NCBI RefSeq assembly: GCF_029589055.1
Contig: NZ_JARQZP010000003.1
Span: forward strand, 1,240,001 to 1,304,000
From: Vibrio hannami
GTDB taxonomy: Bacteria; Pseudomonadota; Gammaproteobacteria; Enterobacterales; Vibrionaceae
DNA: 64,000 bases
Reading direction: 5' to 3'
Under the pieces are notes generated by a model that ran no database searches, had not been told where the DNA came from, and saw nothing but the letters and a program-made list of their open reading frames with translations. The position numbers and the translations under genes are program-made. Each line of letters opens with the position of its first letter. The first letter of the stretch is position 1. Of this stretch, positions 35,495 to 44,915 are shown piece by piece.

Positions 35495-36643
35495 ATGAAA
35501 GCTCTACATTTTGGCGCAGGCAACATCGGCCGTGGTTTTATTGGTAAATTACTTGCAGACGCTGGTATCGAAGTAACATTTGCGGATGTAAACGAAGTTG
35601 TTGTTAACGGACTAATAGAAAAGAACGAATATCCGGTTAAAGTGGTAGGCGAAGAGTGCGTAGTTGAAATGGTAACTGGTGTTACAGCAATTAACTCTAC
35701 TTCTCCAGAGGTCGTTAACCTTATAGCCGAGTCAGATTTAGTGACCACAGCTGTTGGTCCTACGGTTTTGAAAATAATTGCTAAAACTGTTGCTCAAGGT
35801 ATTGAAAAACGTCTTGAAAATGGTATCAATACACCCTTAAACATTATTGCTTGTGAAAACATGGTTCGTGGAACCAGTCAGTTAAAAGCGGCAGTATTTG
35901 AACTATTAACTGATGATATTAAAGCGCAAGCAGAGGAGTTAGTAGGATTTGTTGACTCTGCGGTAGACCGCATTGTTCCACCAGCAGAAGAAGGCGAAGA
36001 GAATCCTCTGGCTGTAACCGTTGAAACCTTTAGTGAGTGGATCGTAGATGAAACTCAGTTTAAAGGTGACATTCCAGAGATTGCTGGGATGGAAAAAACT
36101 GACAATCTAATGGCATTTGTTGAGCGCAAACTGTTTACTCTTAACACGGGTCACTGTGTTACAGCATACCTTGGCTGCCTAAAGGGTCACGAGACAATTC
36201 GCGAAGCCATTGAAAACCCAGAAATCCGCAGTGAAGTGAAAACTGCGATGGAAGAGAGTGGTGAAGTATTAATTAACCGCTATGGCTTTGACCGCGAAGC
36301 TCATGCCGCTTATATTGAAAAGATTCTTGGCCGCTTCGCAAACCCATACCTTGTTGATGAGGTAGATCGTGTTGGAAGACAACCAATTCGAAAACTTAGC
36401 GAAAACGATCGTTTGATCAAACCACTTAACGGTACAATCGAGTATGGTACGTCTAACGATACACTGTTAAAAGGTGTCGCGGCTGCGCTAAAATATAAAA
36501 ATGAAGATGACCCACAAGCAGTTGAACTGCAGCAGTCTTTAGAAGAAGCAGGAATCAGAAAGACACTTGCTAAGTATACTGGGTTAAGTGAAGACAGTAA
36601 GGAAGCAATTCAGGTTGAAGCCCTGTACTGTCACATAAACTAA
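35495..36643 (+). CDS. mtlD: Mannitol-1-phosphate 5-dehydrogenase (MtlD)
   Basis: A 382-residue dehydrogenase of the standard length. N-terminal NAD-binding [27 protein letters not shown], and the catalytic-region [19 protein letters not shown]. It oxidises mannitol-1-phosphate to fructose-6-phosphate with NAD+. RBS TAGGAAAAA precedes the ATG. Second gene of the operon. Confidence 0.97.
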   Translation: MKALHFGAGNIGRGFIGKLLADAGIEVTFADVNEVVVNGLIEKNEYPVKVVGEECVVEMVTGVTAINSTSPEVVNLIAESDLVTTAVGPTVLKIIAKTVAQGIEKRLENGINTPLNIIACENMVRGTSQLKAAVFELLTDDIKAQAEELVGFVDSAVDRIVPPAEEGEENPLAVTVETFSEWIVDETQFKGDIPEIAGMEKTDNLMAFVERKLFTLNTGHCVTAYLGCLKGHETIREAIENPEIRSEVKTAMEESGEVLINRYGFDREAHAAYIEKILGRFANPYLVDEVDRVGRQPIRKLSENDRLIKPLNGTIEYGTSNDTLLKGVAAALKYKNEDDPQAVELQQSLEEAGIRKTLAKYTGLSEDSKEAIQVEALYCHIN

Positions 36644-36702
36644 AGAAGCAGTCCGGAGAGGTTTCACCGGCCTCTTCGGATTGACTTTTAAACGTAATAT
36701 AT

Positions 36703-37233
36703 ATGACAGATACAATCAGCGAATCAGAGATAATTGAAAGACTTAACGCCGCACCAAACGTTAGAGGCTTTTTCATAGCAGCGGTGGATGTCTTTAATGA
36801 ATCTTTAGACGCGTTGATACAACGTGTATTCCGTAAAGACGATTTTGCGGTTCAATCAGTTGTCGGCCCTCTTCTTCATGACTCCGGTCCTCTCGGAAAC
36901 CTCTCAGTAAGACTCAAATTACTTTTCGGATTAGGTGTGTTACCTGATGACGTATACCATGATATCGAAGACATCATCAAACTCAGGAATACGCTTAATA
37001 ACGATGCTACAGAATATGAGTTCACGGATGTGAATGTTCTGGAACCACTGAAAAAGCTTAAGTCCGCACAAAAGATGGGAATCTCCATGGTGACGATTAC
37101 TGAACCAGAAGAAGATGATGACCAGGAGTTCTATCAGCTACAGATGCAAAGACAAAGACAGGTAATAAAGTCAGGAATGTCGTTGGCTATCGTGGATATA
37201 TGCAGCCAACTTGATAAAGACAGCCCCTTCTAA
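36703..37233 (+). CDS. mtlR: Mannitol operon repressor (MtlR)
   Basis: A 176-residue MtlR (E. coli 195). Family segments: EIIERLNAAPNVRGFFIAAVDVFNESLDALIQRVFRKDDFAVQSVVGPLL, LGVLPDDVYHDIEDIIKLRNTLNN. MtlR has no helix-turn-helix; in V. cholerae it represses mtlA. It closes the operon, 59 bp after mtlD, before a strong terminator. Confidence 0.95.
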   Translation: MTDTISESEIIERLNAAPNVRGFFIAAVDVFNESLDALIQRVFRKDDFAVQSVVGPLLHDSGPLGNLSVRLKLLFGLGVLPDDVYHDIEDIIKLRNTLNNDATEYEFTDVNVLEPLKKLKSAQKMGISMVTITEPEEDDDQEFYQLQMQRQRQVIKSGMSLAIVDICSQLDKDSPF

Positions 37234-37240
37234 AACAAGC

Positions 37241-37264
37241 AAACCGCCAAATGGCGGTTTTTTT
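37241..37264 (+). terminator. Terminator of the mtl operon
   Basis: AAACCGCC (37241-37248) pairs with GGCGGTTT (37253-37260), followed by a T run. It lies eight bases after mtlR. Confidence 0.93.
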
Positions 37265-37275
37265 GCGCTTCAGAC

Positions 37276-37374
37276 TTAAGCTAGTGTGAAAACAAGGCCT
37301 ATTACTGTTAATGAGAACAAGCAAATACGCTCTAGAAGGCCAAATACTTGATATTCTATTTTTTCTGGTTTCAT
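37276..37374 (-). CDS. Putative 32-residue small membrane protein
   Basis: An ATG at 37374 preceded by GGGGAGAG at spacing five opens a 32-codon frame ending TAA at 37276. The product has a charged N-terminus (MKPEKIEYQVFGLLER) and a single hydrophobic helix (ICLFSLTVIGLVFTLA), the usual shape of bacterial single-span small proteins. It ends just past the mtl terminator, on the opposite strand. The very strong ribosome site is the main evidence. No homologue recalled; small membrane proteins often adjust transporters or cytochrome complexes. Confidence 0.6.
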   Translation of the reverse strand: MKPEKIEYQVFGLLERICLFSLTVIGLVFTLA

Positions 37375-37493
37375 AAACACTCTCCCCAAAATCAAAATGT
37401 ATATACATAGTATAATCACCAGATACACAATGCAAGTACATAGTGATGACATTCATCATTAATTAGAGAATTAATCGAGCTAAGGAGTAAAGT

Positions 37494-38114
37494 TTAAGAA
37501 ACAAACAGCCACACACCTACACCCATCATAAGCGTGCCAGAAATTCTATTCATAAAGCGCACATTCTTTGAGTGGCCAAGCACCCTTTTCAGACCTTTAC
37601 CGCCAGTGGCATAGAGTGTCATACAGATAAACTCAGAGATCATAATAATGCCAACTAGTAACACCAACTGCAGTGTTATTGGCTTACTATGATCGATAAA
37701 TGGTGGCAAAAGAGAAATCATGAACGCCCAGCCCTTCGGATTAGCAATCGCAGTGACAAAACCCTGCACGACCAATTCCCAGTCGCTTCCAGACTCTACC
37801 TGCGTGGTCTCTTCTGTTATCGCTAGTTTCCCTCTTGATAGCCACATTTGAACCCCGAGAAAAAACAGATAACTAGCCCCAATGGCTTTAAAAGCAACAA
37901 ACAGCCATGGGTAATTAAGCATGACAGCGGCAATTCCCAGTACCGCGGCAACCGAGACTAATGCAACACCGACTACCTCCCCCGCCATCATCCACAATGT
38001 ACGCCTATATCCAATACTCATACCGAGGCTAAGTGCCAGGGTCATACACATGCCTGGAGTAATAGATACAAAAAAGAAAGTCGGAATAAATACACCGAGA
38101 AGCGAAAAATTCAT
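37494..38114 (-). CDS. LysE/RhtB-family amino-acid exporter
   Basis: A 206-residue membrane protein with about six hydrophobic segments and the RhtB pattern: FFFVSITPGMCMTLALSLGMSIGYRRTLWMMAGEVVG near the N-terminus, and GFVTAIANPKGWAFMISLLPPFI in the centre. The family exports amino acids or related metabolites. Convergent with the small-protein region and mtl operon. Substrate not predictable. Confidence 0.87.
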   Translation of the reverse strand: MNFSLLGVFIPTFFFVSITPGMCMTLALSLGMSIGYRRTLWMMAGEVVGVALVSVAAVLGIAAVMLNYPWLFVAFKAIGASYLFFLGVQMWLSRGKLAITEETTQVESGSDWELVVQGFVTAIANPKGWAFMISLLPPFIDHSKPITLQLVLLVGIIMISEFICMTLYATGGKGLKRVLGHSKNVRFMNRISGTLMMGVGVWLFVS

Positions 38115-38305
38115 TTAACTGTTTTCCTAGAAGACTTAGCGCCTAGCCTTTATTTACCGTTGTTTATACTGAAGTTGTTAAGGTAACTCTATTTGCTTGT
38201 TTTTAACACCAGGAATAAAGATTTTTTAAACTTTTCAATTTAGTTGAAAGATTTATCCGAAACGCTGGGTCTACTGTAGGGCAAATAAAATGATTGAGTG
38301 TAATT

Positions 38306-38911
38306 ATGGAATGGATAGCAAACGTAAATAACTGGTTAGGAGTATCTGGCACTTTCAGCCTGATGGTGACTATTATTTTACTTTCTTATCTTCTAGAAGA
38401 TCTCGCCATCATAACCGCAGCTCTGCTTGCCGCCGACAACGCGCTTCCGGCCGAGTACGCTCTTATCGCTATTTTCATCGGAATCGCCAGTGGAGACGCC
38501 GCTTTATATGGCGCTGGAATGATAGCTTCTAAGTGGCGTGCTCTACGATTAAAACTACTGACTAATAAGCAGATGCGTTATGTCAGAAAAAAACTGCTTA
38601 CCCGGCCTTTCATAAACATAGCCATCATTCGCTTTATACCAGGACTCCGGACTTTGGGTTTCACACTTAGCGGTTTGTTTAAAGTTAACTTTGTTTATTT
38701 TCTGTTTTCAGTTCTGGTAGCTACCGCAGTTTGGACTGTCATCATCTTCTTTTGTATCTACCAGTTAGGTTCCGTCAGCTGGTTACAAGACAGCCAATGG
38801 AAGTGGGTCATCGCCCCAGTAGCGCTTGTTTTGCTCTGGCTGCTGAATCGAACAACCGCCCGGACTTCAATTTCAAAACGTGCTAACAACAGACAAGGAG
38901 TGTCCGCGTGA
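38306..38911 (+). CDS. DedA-family membrane protein
   Basis: A 201-residue inner-membrane protein with DedA hallmarks: SYLLEDLAIITAALLAA (the E-D of the re-entrant loop), GDAALYGAGM and the signature FIPGLRTLGFTLSGLFKVNF. DedA proteins are lipid or polyprenyl carrier-related transporters. ATG 38306 is used rather than an upstream GTG at 38294. The stop overlaps the next gene by four bases, so it heads a four-gene operon. Confidence 0.88.
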   Translation: MEWIANVNNWLGVSGTFSLMVTIILLSYLLEDLAIITAALLAADNALPAEYALIAIFIGIASGDAALYGAGMIASKWRALRLKLLTNKQMRYVRKKLLTRPFINIAIIRFIPGLRTLGFTLSGLFKVNFVYFLFSVLVATAVWTVIIFFCIYQLGSVSWLQDSQWKWVIAPVALVLLWLLNRTTARTSISKRANNRQGVSA

Positions 38912-40073
38912 GAGCATTAACTAAAAACAATTCTCAAACCACCAGAGATACCAACAACGTGATACCTTTCCAACTAACTCCAGCCGTCAACTCAGGCATG
39001 CCTAAAATGGACACCTCAGGACCTGCGGTTTCAAAATACGAGTTCTGGCCCACCTGGTTTTTCTATGCACCCGTTCTGGTGCAAAGTTTGTGGCACAGTC
39101 TACGTTACCGAGGCATTTGCTTACCTTTAGTCGCTAATCCTTCTATTTGGTTAAGTGGTATGGTCGGTGAATCCAAAAAAGAGATCCTCGAGCTTGCTGG
39201 AACTGACGCAAAAGAATGGATTCTTCCTTTCACCACGCAAAGACGAAACAATAGTGATACAGAGCTACAGTATCGAGATGCCAAAGATGCGATAGCAGAA
39301 AGCAAACTAACCTACCCCTGGTTGCTAAACCCGACAGAGGTTGCCGTGGTGCAGGAGTAAAACTGATTAAAAACGACCTGCAGCTTAAAAACTATATTAA
39401 GAGCTTTCCTGCTGGTGCAGATTATTTGCTTCAGAAAAAGTCAGACTACGAAGCTGAAGCCGGTGTCTTTTGGATGCGTTATCCGGGCGAATCTAAAGGA
39501 CAGATATTTTCTATAACCTTAAAGTACGCACCGTTTGTTGTAGGAGATGGAAAGAACACCTTAAGCGAACTGATTGATATAGATGAAAGAGCAAGCCAGA
39601 TATCACATCTCTACCGCTCCAGACACACAGAGAAACTAAACACCGTCATTCCTATTGGACAAAAATTTCAGCTTGCTTTTGCCGGTAGCCACAGTCGTGG
39701 TTCGATATTCAAAAATGGCAATCAATATATCTCTGATGGTTTAACCAGAAAGCTGGATGAAATATTTGATGATTTTGAAGGTTTTCATTATGGAAGATTA
39801 GATATCAAGTTCAAAGAAATCGATAGCCTGATGAAAGGTGAGGACTTTCAAATTATCGAAATAAATGGGGCAAGCAGTGAGGCGACTCATATCTGGGATA
39901 GTAAAACACCACTTTCAGAGATTTTTAATACGCTGCTTTTTCAATATAAAACACTATATAAGATTGGTTACCTGCAAAAAAAAGCAGGGCATAAGCCTCC
40001 TTCTCTGATGACTCTTTTCAGGACGTTAAAAGAAGAGAAAGCGCTAGTAAAACAATATCCAGAAACAGATTAA
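38908..40073 (+). CDS. ATP-grasp (D-Ala-D-Ala ligase-like) protein, split by a one-base loss
   Basis: As given, the frame stops at 39360 and a second reading continues to 40073. Adding one base in the C run at 39315-39318 joins them as KLTYP-x-VAKPDRGCRGAGVKLI, the ATP-grasp lysine/glycine loop. Later parts hold FHYGRLDIKFK and FQIIEINGASSEATHIWD, the D/E-N metal-binding motifs of the fold. The complete protein is about 388 residues. Family members ligate amino acids or peptides with ATP. It overlaps the DedA gene. The target is unknown; a lipid or cell-wall modification fits the neighbours. The break is probably a sequencing error. Confidence 0.82.
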
Positions 40074-40087
40074 AGCGGAGAAGAATA

Positions 40088-40624
40088 ATGACAACACAAC
40101 CACCTATGCATCTATGCCCATCGATATCGGGAAATATTGAAGCAATTGACCAGGGACTGGAGCTTTTCTCTGTTCTATCCAATGAAAACTACGTGTACAA
40201 GGCTAAACCTTACGTAGACAGTTCTATGGGGGAACATTTAAGACATATCTTAGATCTCTATCACGCTGTAATTAATGAGTCAGAAACCGGAGTCATCGAT
40301 TACGATCATCGCAGACGTGGCGCTCATGTAGAACGCGAACGTATGGTCGGCATCAAAGAGTTAACCGAGATAAAAATCTGGCTGACAAAACTAAGCGAGT
40401 CCGAATTAAACCGAAACGTTATTATTCTTTCTGAAGCCTCGATTTCTACCCAGCAAGTTTGTGAAATGACTTCAACTCTTCAACGTGAACTACTGTTTGT
40501 TGGCAGTCATACTATCCATCACTTTGCATTAATTAATGTCATCGCAAAGCATCTTAAACTGGATACTGACGAACGATTCGGTTACGCACCTGCTACAGCA
40601 ACTTATCTAAGGAAACAAGCATAA
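40088..40624 (+). CDS. DinB-like putative metal-dependent protein
   Basis: A 178-residue four-helix protein with DinB-superfamily features: SMGEHLRHILDLYHAV (metal-site His), YDHRRRG, and LFVGSHTIHHFALINVIAKHL with the paired histidines. Superfamily members are thiol-dependent transferases using a divalent metal. RBS CGGAGAAGAATA lies before the ATG. Its stop overlaps the next start (ATAATG), giving tight coupling. Precise reaction unknown. Confidence 0.8.
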   Translation: MTTQPPMHLCPSISGNIEAIDQGLELFSVLSNENYVYKAKPYVDSSMGEHLRHILDLYHAVINESETGVIDYDHRRRGAHVERERMVGIKELTEIKIWLTKLSESELNRNVIILSEASISTQQVCEMTSTLQRELLFVGSHTIHHFALINVIAKHLKLDTDERFGYAPATATYLRKQA

Positions 40625-41388
40625 TGTGTACAGCATCATGGCTTCTTGAGGAAGACGGTTTCCAGCTATTTTTTAATCGTGACGAACAGGTAGGAAGAGT
40701 TCTGGCAACCCCTCCACAGTTATTCGATATTGACCCGGACAACAACCATGCTAGCTTCCTGATGCCTGTTGATCCACAAGGTGGCGGTAGTTGGATTGCG
40801 GTCAATGAGTTTGGTCTGGCTGTCTGCCTACTTAACTACTATCAGGGAGAGGTTCCTAAAGGTGAACTGATAAGTCGAGGACAGCTTGTTAAGAATTTCT
40901 CTTCTCATCAAAGCAGCGAATCACTGATTAAAGAGTTCACTCAGATCGATTTTTCAAAGTATGCACCTTTTACTTTTATGGTTTTCGACAGTGCATTGAG
41001 CAAGCATAATGGACACGTGAAGGCGCTTCGCTGGGATGGGAACAGCATCATTGAATTTCTTGCCCAGCCACCGATGATCTCAAGTGCCGTCGATGCCGAA
41101 ACTGTTCATCACACACGCAGTGAGCTGTTTCACACCTATCAGGCAGAAGGAGATACTGTAGAATCACGCCTAGCATTTCACCACAGTCATCATCCGGAAC
41201 AGGGACATTTATCGCCCTGTATGCATAGAGAAGACGCTCATACAGTAAGCTTCACCTTGATCAAAGTGTCTTATGACAATGTAAGCATGAGTTATCAGGA
41301 AGGGGCACCATGCCTGCAAAATCCCTATCAGCATAAACAGCTTAAACGTCGCCACACTGAAAAGATGGTTCAGGTGTCTCTGAAATAA
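40624..41388 (+). CDS. NRDE-family (TANGO2-like) protein
   Basis: A 254-residue protein with the NRDE signature (FFNRDEQVGRVLATPP), Met1-Cys2-Thr3 at the N-terminus (a catalytic Cys exposed after Met removal in related Ntn hydrolases), and GGGSWIAVNEFGLAVCLLNYY. Eukaryotic TANGO2 has been linked to lipid or heme trafficking. Last gene of the DedA/ATP-grasp/DinB/NRDE operon, which looks like a conserved module of unknown role. Confidence 0.85.
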   Translation: MCTASWLLEEDGFQLFFNRDEQVGRVLATPPQLFDIDPDNNHASFLMPVDPQGGGSWIAVNEFGLAVCLLNYYQGEVPKGELISRGQLVKNFSSHQSSESLIKEFTQIDFSKYAPFTFMVFDSALSKHNGHVKALRWDGNSIIEFLAQPPMISSAVDAETVHHTRSELFHTYQAEGDTVESRLAFHHSHHPEQGHLSPCMHREDAHTVSFTLIKVSYDNVSMSYQEGAPCLQNPYQHKQLKRRHTEKMVQVSLK

Positions 41389-41458
41389 AACACAAATAAT
41401 CTGAAAGATTTCCGTGAGTTGGCCTTTCCTTATGAATACCGACTCAGGAGATTTTGTT

Positions 41459-41913
41459 ATGAAAAAGATTGTTATGCTTATTACCCTGGCTTTAAGCCAG
41501 TTGATGTTCTCTCTTAGTGCTCACGCAGAAGACCCGGTATACACAGGCATATTTAGTAATAAGGCAGTAGATGGCTACGATACCGTTGCTTATTTTACTG
41601 AAGGAAAACCAGTTAAGGGCTCTAAAGAGTTCAAAACAGAATACATGGGGGCAGACTGGTATTTTGCCTCTAAGGAAAACCTAGACAAATTCACAGCAGA
41701 CCCAGAAGCTTTTGCTCCTCAATACGGCGGTTACTGCGCCTGGGCAATTGCAGAAAAAGTGATTTTGCACCCGGGGATCCTGAGCAGTGGAAGATTGTAG
41801 ACGGAAAGCTATACCTTAACTACAACGCAGATATACAAAACCGCTGGCTAAAAGATGTACCGGGCTTTATTGCAACTGGTGATAAGAACTGGCCGAAGCT
41901 TATTCAACAATAG
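41459..41913 (+). CDS. Secreted YHS-domain protein, split by a one-base loss
   Basis: ATG 41459 (AGGAG eight bases upstream) starts a Sec signal peptide ending SAHA. The YHS region is VDGYDTVAYFTEGKPVKGSKEF, YMGADWYFASKENLDKFTADPEAFAPQYGGYCAWA. As given, the frame ends at 41800; adding one A to the five-base A run (41754-41758) restores AEKSDFAPGDPEQWKIVDGK and a stop at 41911-41913. The full length is about 151 residues. YHS proteins often bind metal and accompany copper genes; no such neighbour is here. Confidence 0.85.
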
Positions 41914-41999
41914 CATTGCTAACATACAACCTAGAGAGCTACGGCATTAATAATCATGATGCCGTAGTAACATTCTATGAAAAGCATCTCTTATAAAAT

Positions 42000-42401
42000 C
42001 TAAGCCACTGATGGTTCCACAGATAGTTGCAACAGATAATATTCGAGTTCAGAGTCAGTCACAATTTCAAAGTCAGTATATAACGCGACTGGTTTGACAG
42101 CTTTGCCCCTTCCCTGCTCCAACCTAACAAACCCTTTCTCACTCAATATTTTGAGTGTGTTGGATAAGTTGGATTTTGCCCTACCCGTTAACTCTGATAA
42201 CTGAGTTAAACTTTCCGGTCTCTCTGAGTCTATTAAACGAAGAAGATCAATATTTTCTGGCCGAAGGATTTGTGAAATAGCATTAATCGAGGTGTACCAA
42301 ACTTTAGGTTCACCTGTTTGTGGCTTGTACTTACCTTGTGCAATCGCCAGTAACCGAACGCGAATCAACTTTTCAGACATAATACCAATTCTTGCTTTCA
42401 T
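42000..42401 (-). CDS. Winged-helix regulator, probable antitoxin of a TumE/TumA-like pair
   Basis: A 133-residue protein with an ArsR/MarR-like winged helix (NIDLLRLIDSERPESLTQLSELTGRAKSNLSNTLKILSEKGFVRLEQGRGKAV). It lies one base downstream of the TumE-like gene on the same strand, the layout of an autoregulated toxin-antitoxin operon with an HTH antitoxin. Start ATG 42401; a nearby Met at residue 8 could also be used. Confidence 0.72.
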   Translation of the reverse strand: MKARIGIMSEKLIRVRLLAIAQGKYKPQTGEPKVWYTSINAISQILRPENIDLLRLIDSERPESLTQLSELTGRAKSNLSNTLKILSEKGFVRLEQGRGKAVKPVALYTDFEIVTDSELEYYLLQLSVEPSVA

Positions 42402-42402
42402 A

Positions 42403-42759
42403 TTACCTACCTTCTATTGCTGCAATGGTTCTGTCTACACCCTCAAAGAAATCCTGAAGCAACGAATAACAGTCAGAAAATTCATATGGTGTACCATGGT
42501 CTATCGCCGATTTATGCAAGTGATCGTACTCATAGCGTTTACCACTAAATCTTTTACTCTTCGGTGGCTTTACCGCATGAGCATTATCATGCCCAAATAT
42601 CCTTTTATTAAACTTGTTATGCAGAGTTAAATTATAGCGAATACCGTGAGGACGCTCTTTTGTAGGTGGGACGCTCCAAGCTTCTATTTTCCACCAGTAA
42701 CCATCATCCCTATGTACTTGTTCACCGTGCATACTCAGTAAAACATCAATACCTTCCAC
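42403..42759 (-). CDS. TumE-family (DUF6516-like) putative toxin
   Basis: A 118-residue protein with the compact pattern I associate with the TumE family: YWWKIEAW near the N-terminus, GIRYNLTLHNKFNKRIFGHDNAHAV in the centre, and YEYDHLHK. The family is annotated as a toxin paired with an HTH antitoxin. It is followed by that partner at one base. No phage genes flank it. The family call is from memory of short motifs and needs a profile search. Confidence 0.62.
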   Translation of the reverse strand: MEGIDVLLSMHGEQVHRDDGYWWKIEAWSVPPTKERPHGIRYNLTLHNKFNKRIFGHDNAHAVKPPKSKRFSGKRYEYDHLHKSAIDHGTPYEFSDCYSLLQDFFEGVDRTIAAIEGR

Positions 42760-42854
42760 ATCATAACTCCAATATAATGTTATGACCAGAGTATAACTAA
42801 ATATGGTATGCCTAAAAGTATGAAAAGAACCGAATCAGGCTCCATGGATAGGTT

Positions 42855-42879
42855 AAAAAAAAGATGCCTTTCGACATCT
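42855..42879 (-). terminator. Terminator of the PTS EIIBC gene
   Basis: On the minus strand AGATGTC-GAAA-GGCATCT forms a seven-base stem (one G-U) with a GAAA tetraloop, followed by eight Ts. It is 30 bp past the EIIBC stop. Confidence 0.85.
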
Positions 42880-42908
42880 CTTTTTTAGTTTTTAGTTCGA
42901 GAACTTAA

Positions 42909-44534
42909 TTAAGCTTGTGCTTTTGTTGCTGCAGTCTTGCTCTCTTTGTTCATCATCTTCAGACCAATCGTGATTGCCATTGATACTGCGATACCGATTA
43001 CGAAGTATGTTAGCCATGTTAGAGGCTGGCTTATTACTGGTAGCATGAACACCGCACCACCTGCAACTGTACCGATTGTAATCTTAGATGAAAGAATCAG
43101 GCCTGCTGCTACACCACCACCAATCATGTGAGCCGGGATGATACGCATTGGGTCTTTAACAGCGTAAGGGATTGCACCTTCAGTGATACCACAGAAGCCC
43201 AGGATTGCTGTTGAAGGACCAGCCAGACGGTCTTCCTCGTCGAAGTAACGCTTGAATAGGAATGCCATGATACCTAGAGACATACCTGGGATACATTTCG
43301 CTGCAGTAAACGCTGCGTAGAAGATAGATGCATCACCGTCGAAGCTACCACTTGTACCCACACCGATACAGAACATGTAAGCCGCTTTGTTTACAGGGCC
43401 ACCCATGTCGAAACATGCCATTGCACCAAGGATGAAGCCAAGAATCAGTAGGTTGTTTGTACCCATTGATGTTAGCCACTCAACCAGACCAGAGTTCAGT
43501 TCTGCGAAGAATTTACCAGGACCAACGTACATGAAGATAATGGTTAGCACACCTGCAAGAAGCGGAGTGATGATAATCATCTTCACGGATTCCAATACTG
43601 CCGGAACCTTAATCTTACGGACAAGCATTACAAACAACGCTGCTGCTGCACCTGCTACCAGACCACCCAGGAAACCACCTGTCATAATGGAGATCTTACC
43701 GAAGCCGCCACCTACTGCAACGTAGCCACCTACAAAGCCCGGAGCAAGACCTGGCTTACCAACCATGCCGTAAGCAGTAAACGCTGCCAGAACACAGATC
43801 AGTAGTGGGTTGAATGCTTTCAACGTACTGTAGTAAATGAAGTGGACGATACCCTGGAAAGAGGTTTCGAACTGCGCTTTACCTTCAGCGGTACCTATTG
43901 CAGCATAAACTTCTTTCTTGATTGCACCGATTTCACTGTTTTTCAGACCTTCAGCGGCATTAAGAATACCTAGGTCAGCGTAAGTTTTACCAGTGTACTC
44001 TGTCAGGATAGCTTCATCATAAAGGTGGGTGTAATCGTAACCAAAGAATAGGTTAAGTAGACCTACACAAAGACCACCGATTATTACAAGAGGAATGATG
44101 TGAGATACGCCTGATAGTGCGCCTTTGTACCAATCTTTCAGGAACTTAACAACGATGTTGTCGTTGCTTTCTTCTGTTGCTTCTTCAAAAGGTGCTGTAG
44201 CCGCTGCTTTAGGAGCCGCGCCACCCGCTTTTACTTTTGCTTCAAGAGCGTCAAACATTTCATCAGCTTTCTTGATGCCATCTTTAACTTTACCCTGAAT
44301 TGAAGGAAGGCTTTCAAAGCGTTCGATTTCCGCTACACCAACATCTGTTGCGTAGATGATACCGTCAGCTTCTGCCACGTCTTGCGCAGTGATACGGCCA
44401 TCGATACCGTTAGCACCTTGTTTTTCTACCTTGATTTGCCAGCCGCGTGCTGCAGCTTTGTTTTCTAAATTCTTAGCCGCCATGTAGGTGTGAGCCACAC
44501 CGGCGGTACATGCAGTAATAGCTAAGATTTTCAT
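42909..44534 (-). CDS. Fructose-type PTS enzyme IIBC
   Basis: I use ATG 44534 (AAAGGGGC seven bases upstream), giving 541 residues. The IIB domain starts MKILAITACTAGVAHTYMAA with the phosphocysteine in TACTAG; an Ala/Lys-rich linker (about 105-130) leads to a IIC domain of about ten membrane segments (GIVHFIYY, FDMGGPVNKAAYMF, GITEGAIPYAVKDP). No IIA is present. Fructose-family IIBCs transport fructose, mannose derivatives or other hexoses; it might supply a 1,5-anhydrohexitol phosphate to GRE2, but this is only a possibility as it is 30 kb away. Confidence 0.9.
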   Translation of the reverse strand: MKILAITACTAGVAHTYMAAKNLENKAAARGWQIKVEKQGANGIDGRITAQDVAEADGIIYATDVGVAEIERFESLPSIQGKVKDGIKKADEMFDALEAKVKAGGAAPKAAATAPFEEATEESNDNIVVKFLKDWYKGALSGVSHIIPLVIIGGLCVGLLNLFFGYDYTHLYDEAILTEYTGKTYADLGILNAAEGLKNSEIGAIKKEVYAAIGTAEGKAQFETSFQGIVHFIYYSTLKAFNPLLICVLAAFTAYGMVGKPGLAPGFVGGYVAVGGGFGKISIMTGGFLGGLVAGAAAALFVMLVRKIKVPAVLESVKMIIITPLLAGVLTIIFMYVGPGKFFAELNSGLVEWLTSMGTNNLLILGFILGAMACFDMGGPVNKAAYMFCIGVGTSGSFDGDASIFYAAFTAAKCIPGMSLGIMAFLFKRYFDEEDRLAGPSTAILGFCGITEGAIPYAVKDPMRIIPAHMIGGGVAAGLILSSKITIGTVAGGAVFMLPVISQPLTWLTYFVIGIAVSMAITIGLKMMNKESKTAATKAQA

Positions 44535-44588
44535 GTTCTGCCCCTTTGTTCCGTCTCTAGTCGTATGAGCAACAGATGAATCACTCAA

Positions 44589-44915
44589 TGACTATATTGT
44601 TACCCAATTTGTCCTAATCATCCGTGACAGATCTCACAATCAGAAAACTTTTGTATTAAATTGGTACCATACATAAATAAACAAATTGCCATACAAACAC
44701 CAAAAACCACAATTATTCATTCGAAAACCATTTACACACGAACAAATAAATTCATACTTTACAATAAGTTAATCAGGAAAGAATAAACTAAACACATGTA
44801 AATGCATAAATCAGAAACCCAAATACACAAATTAGAGACAAACAGGGAAATTATGCGTATTCAGCTAGCAGAGCATCTTCTTATAGAGGAACAAATACAA
44901 CTTCAAGACATACAT
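44589..44915. other. AT-rich intergenic region upstream of EIIBC with a CRP-like site
   Basis: CGTGACAGATCTCACA (44623-44638) resembles a CRP site 90 bp upstream of the EIIBC start, as expected for a sugar PTS gene. The rest, towards the Nudix gene, is AT-rich without a defensible open frame or hairpin. Confidence 0.6.
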
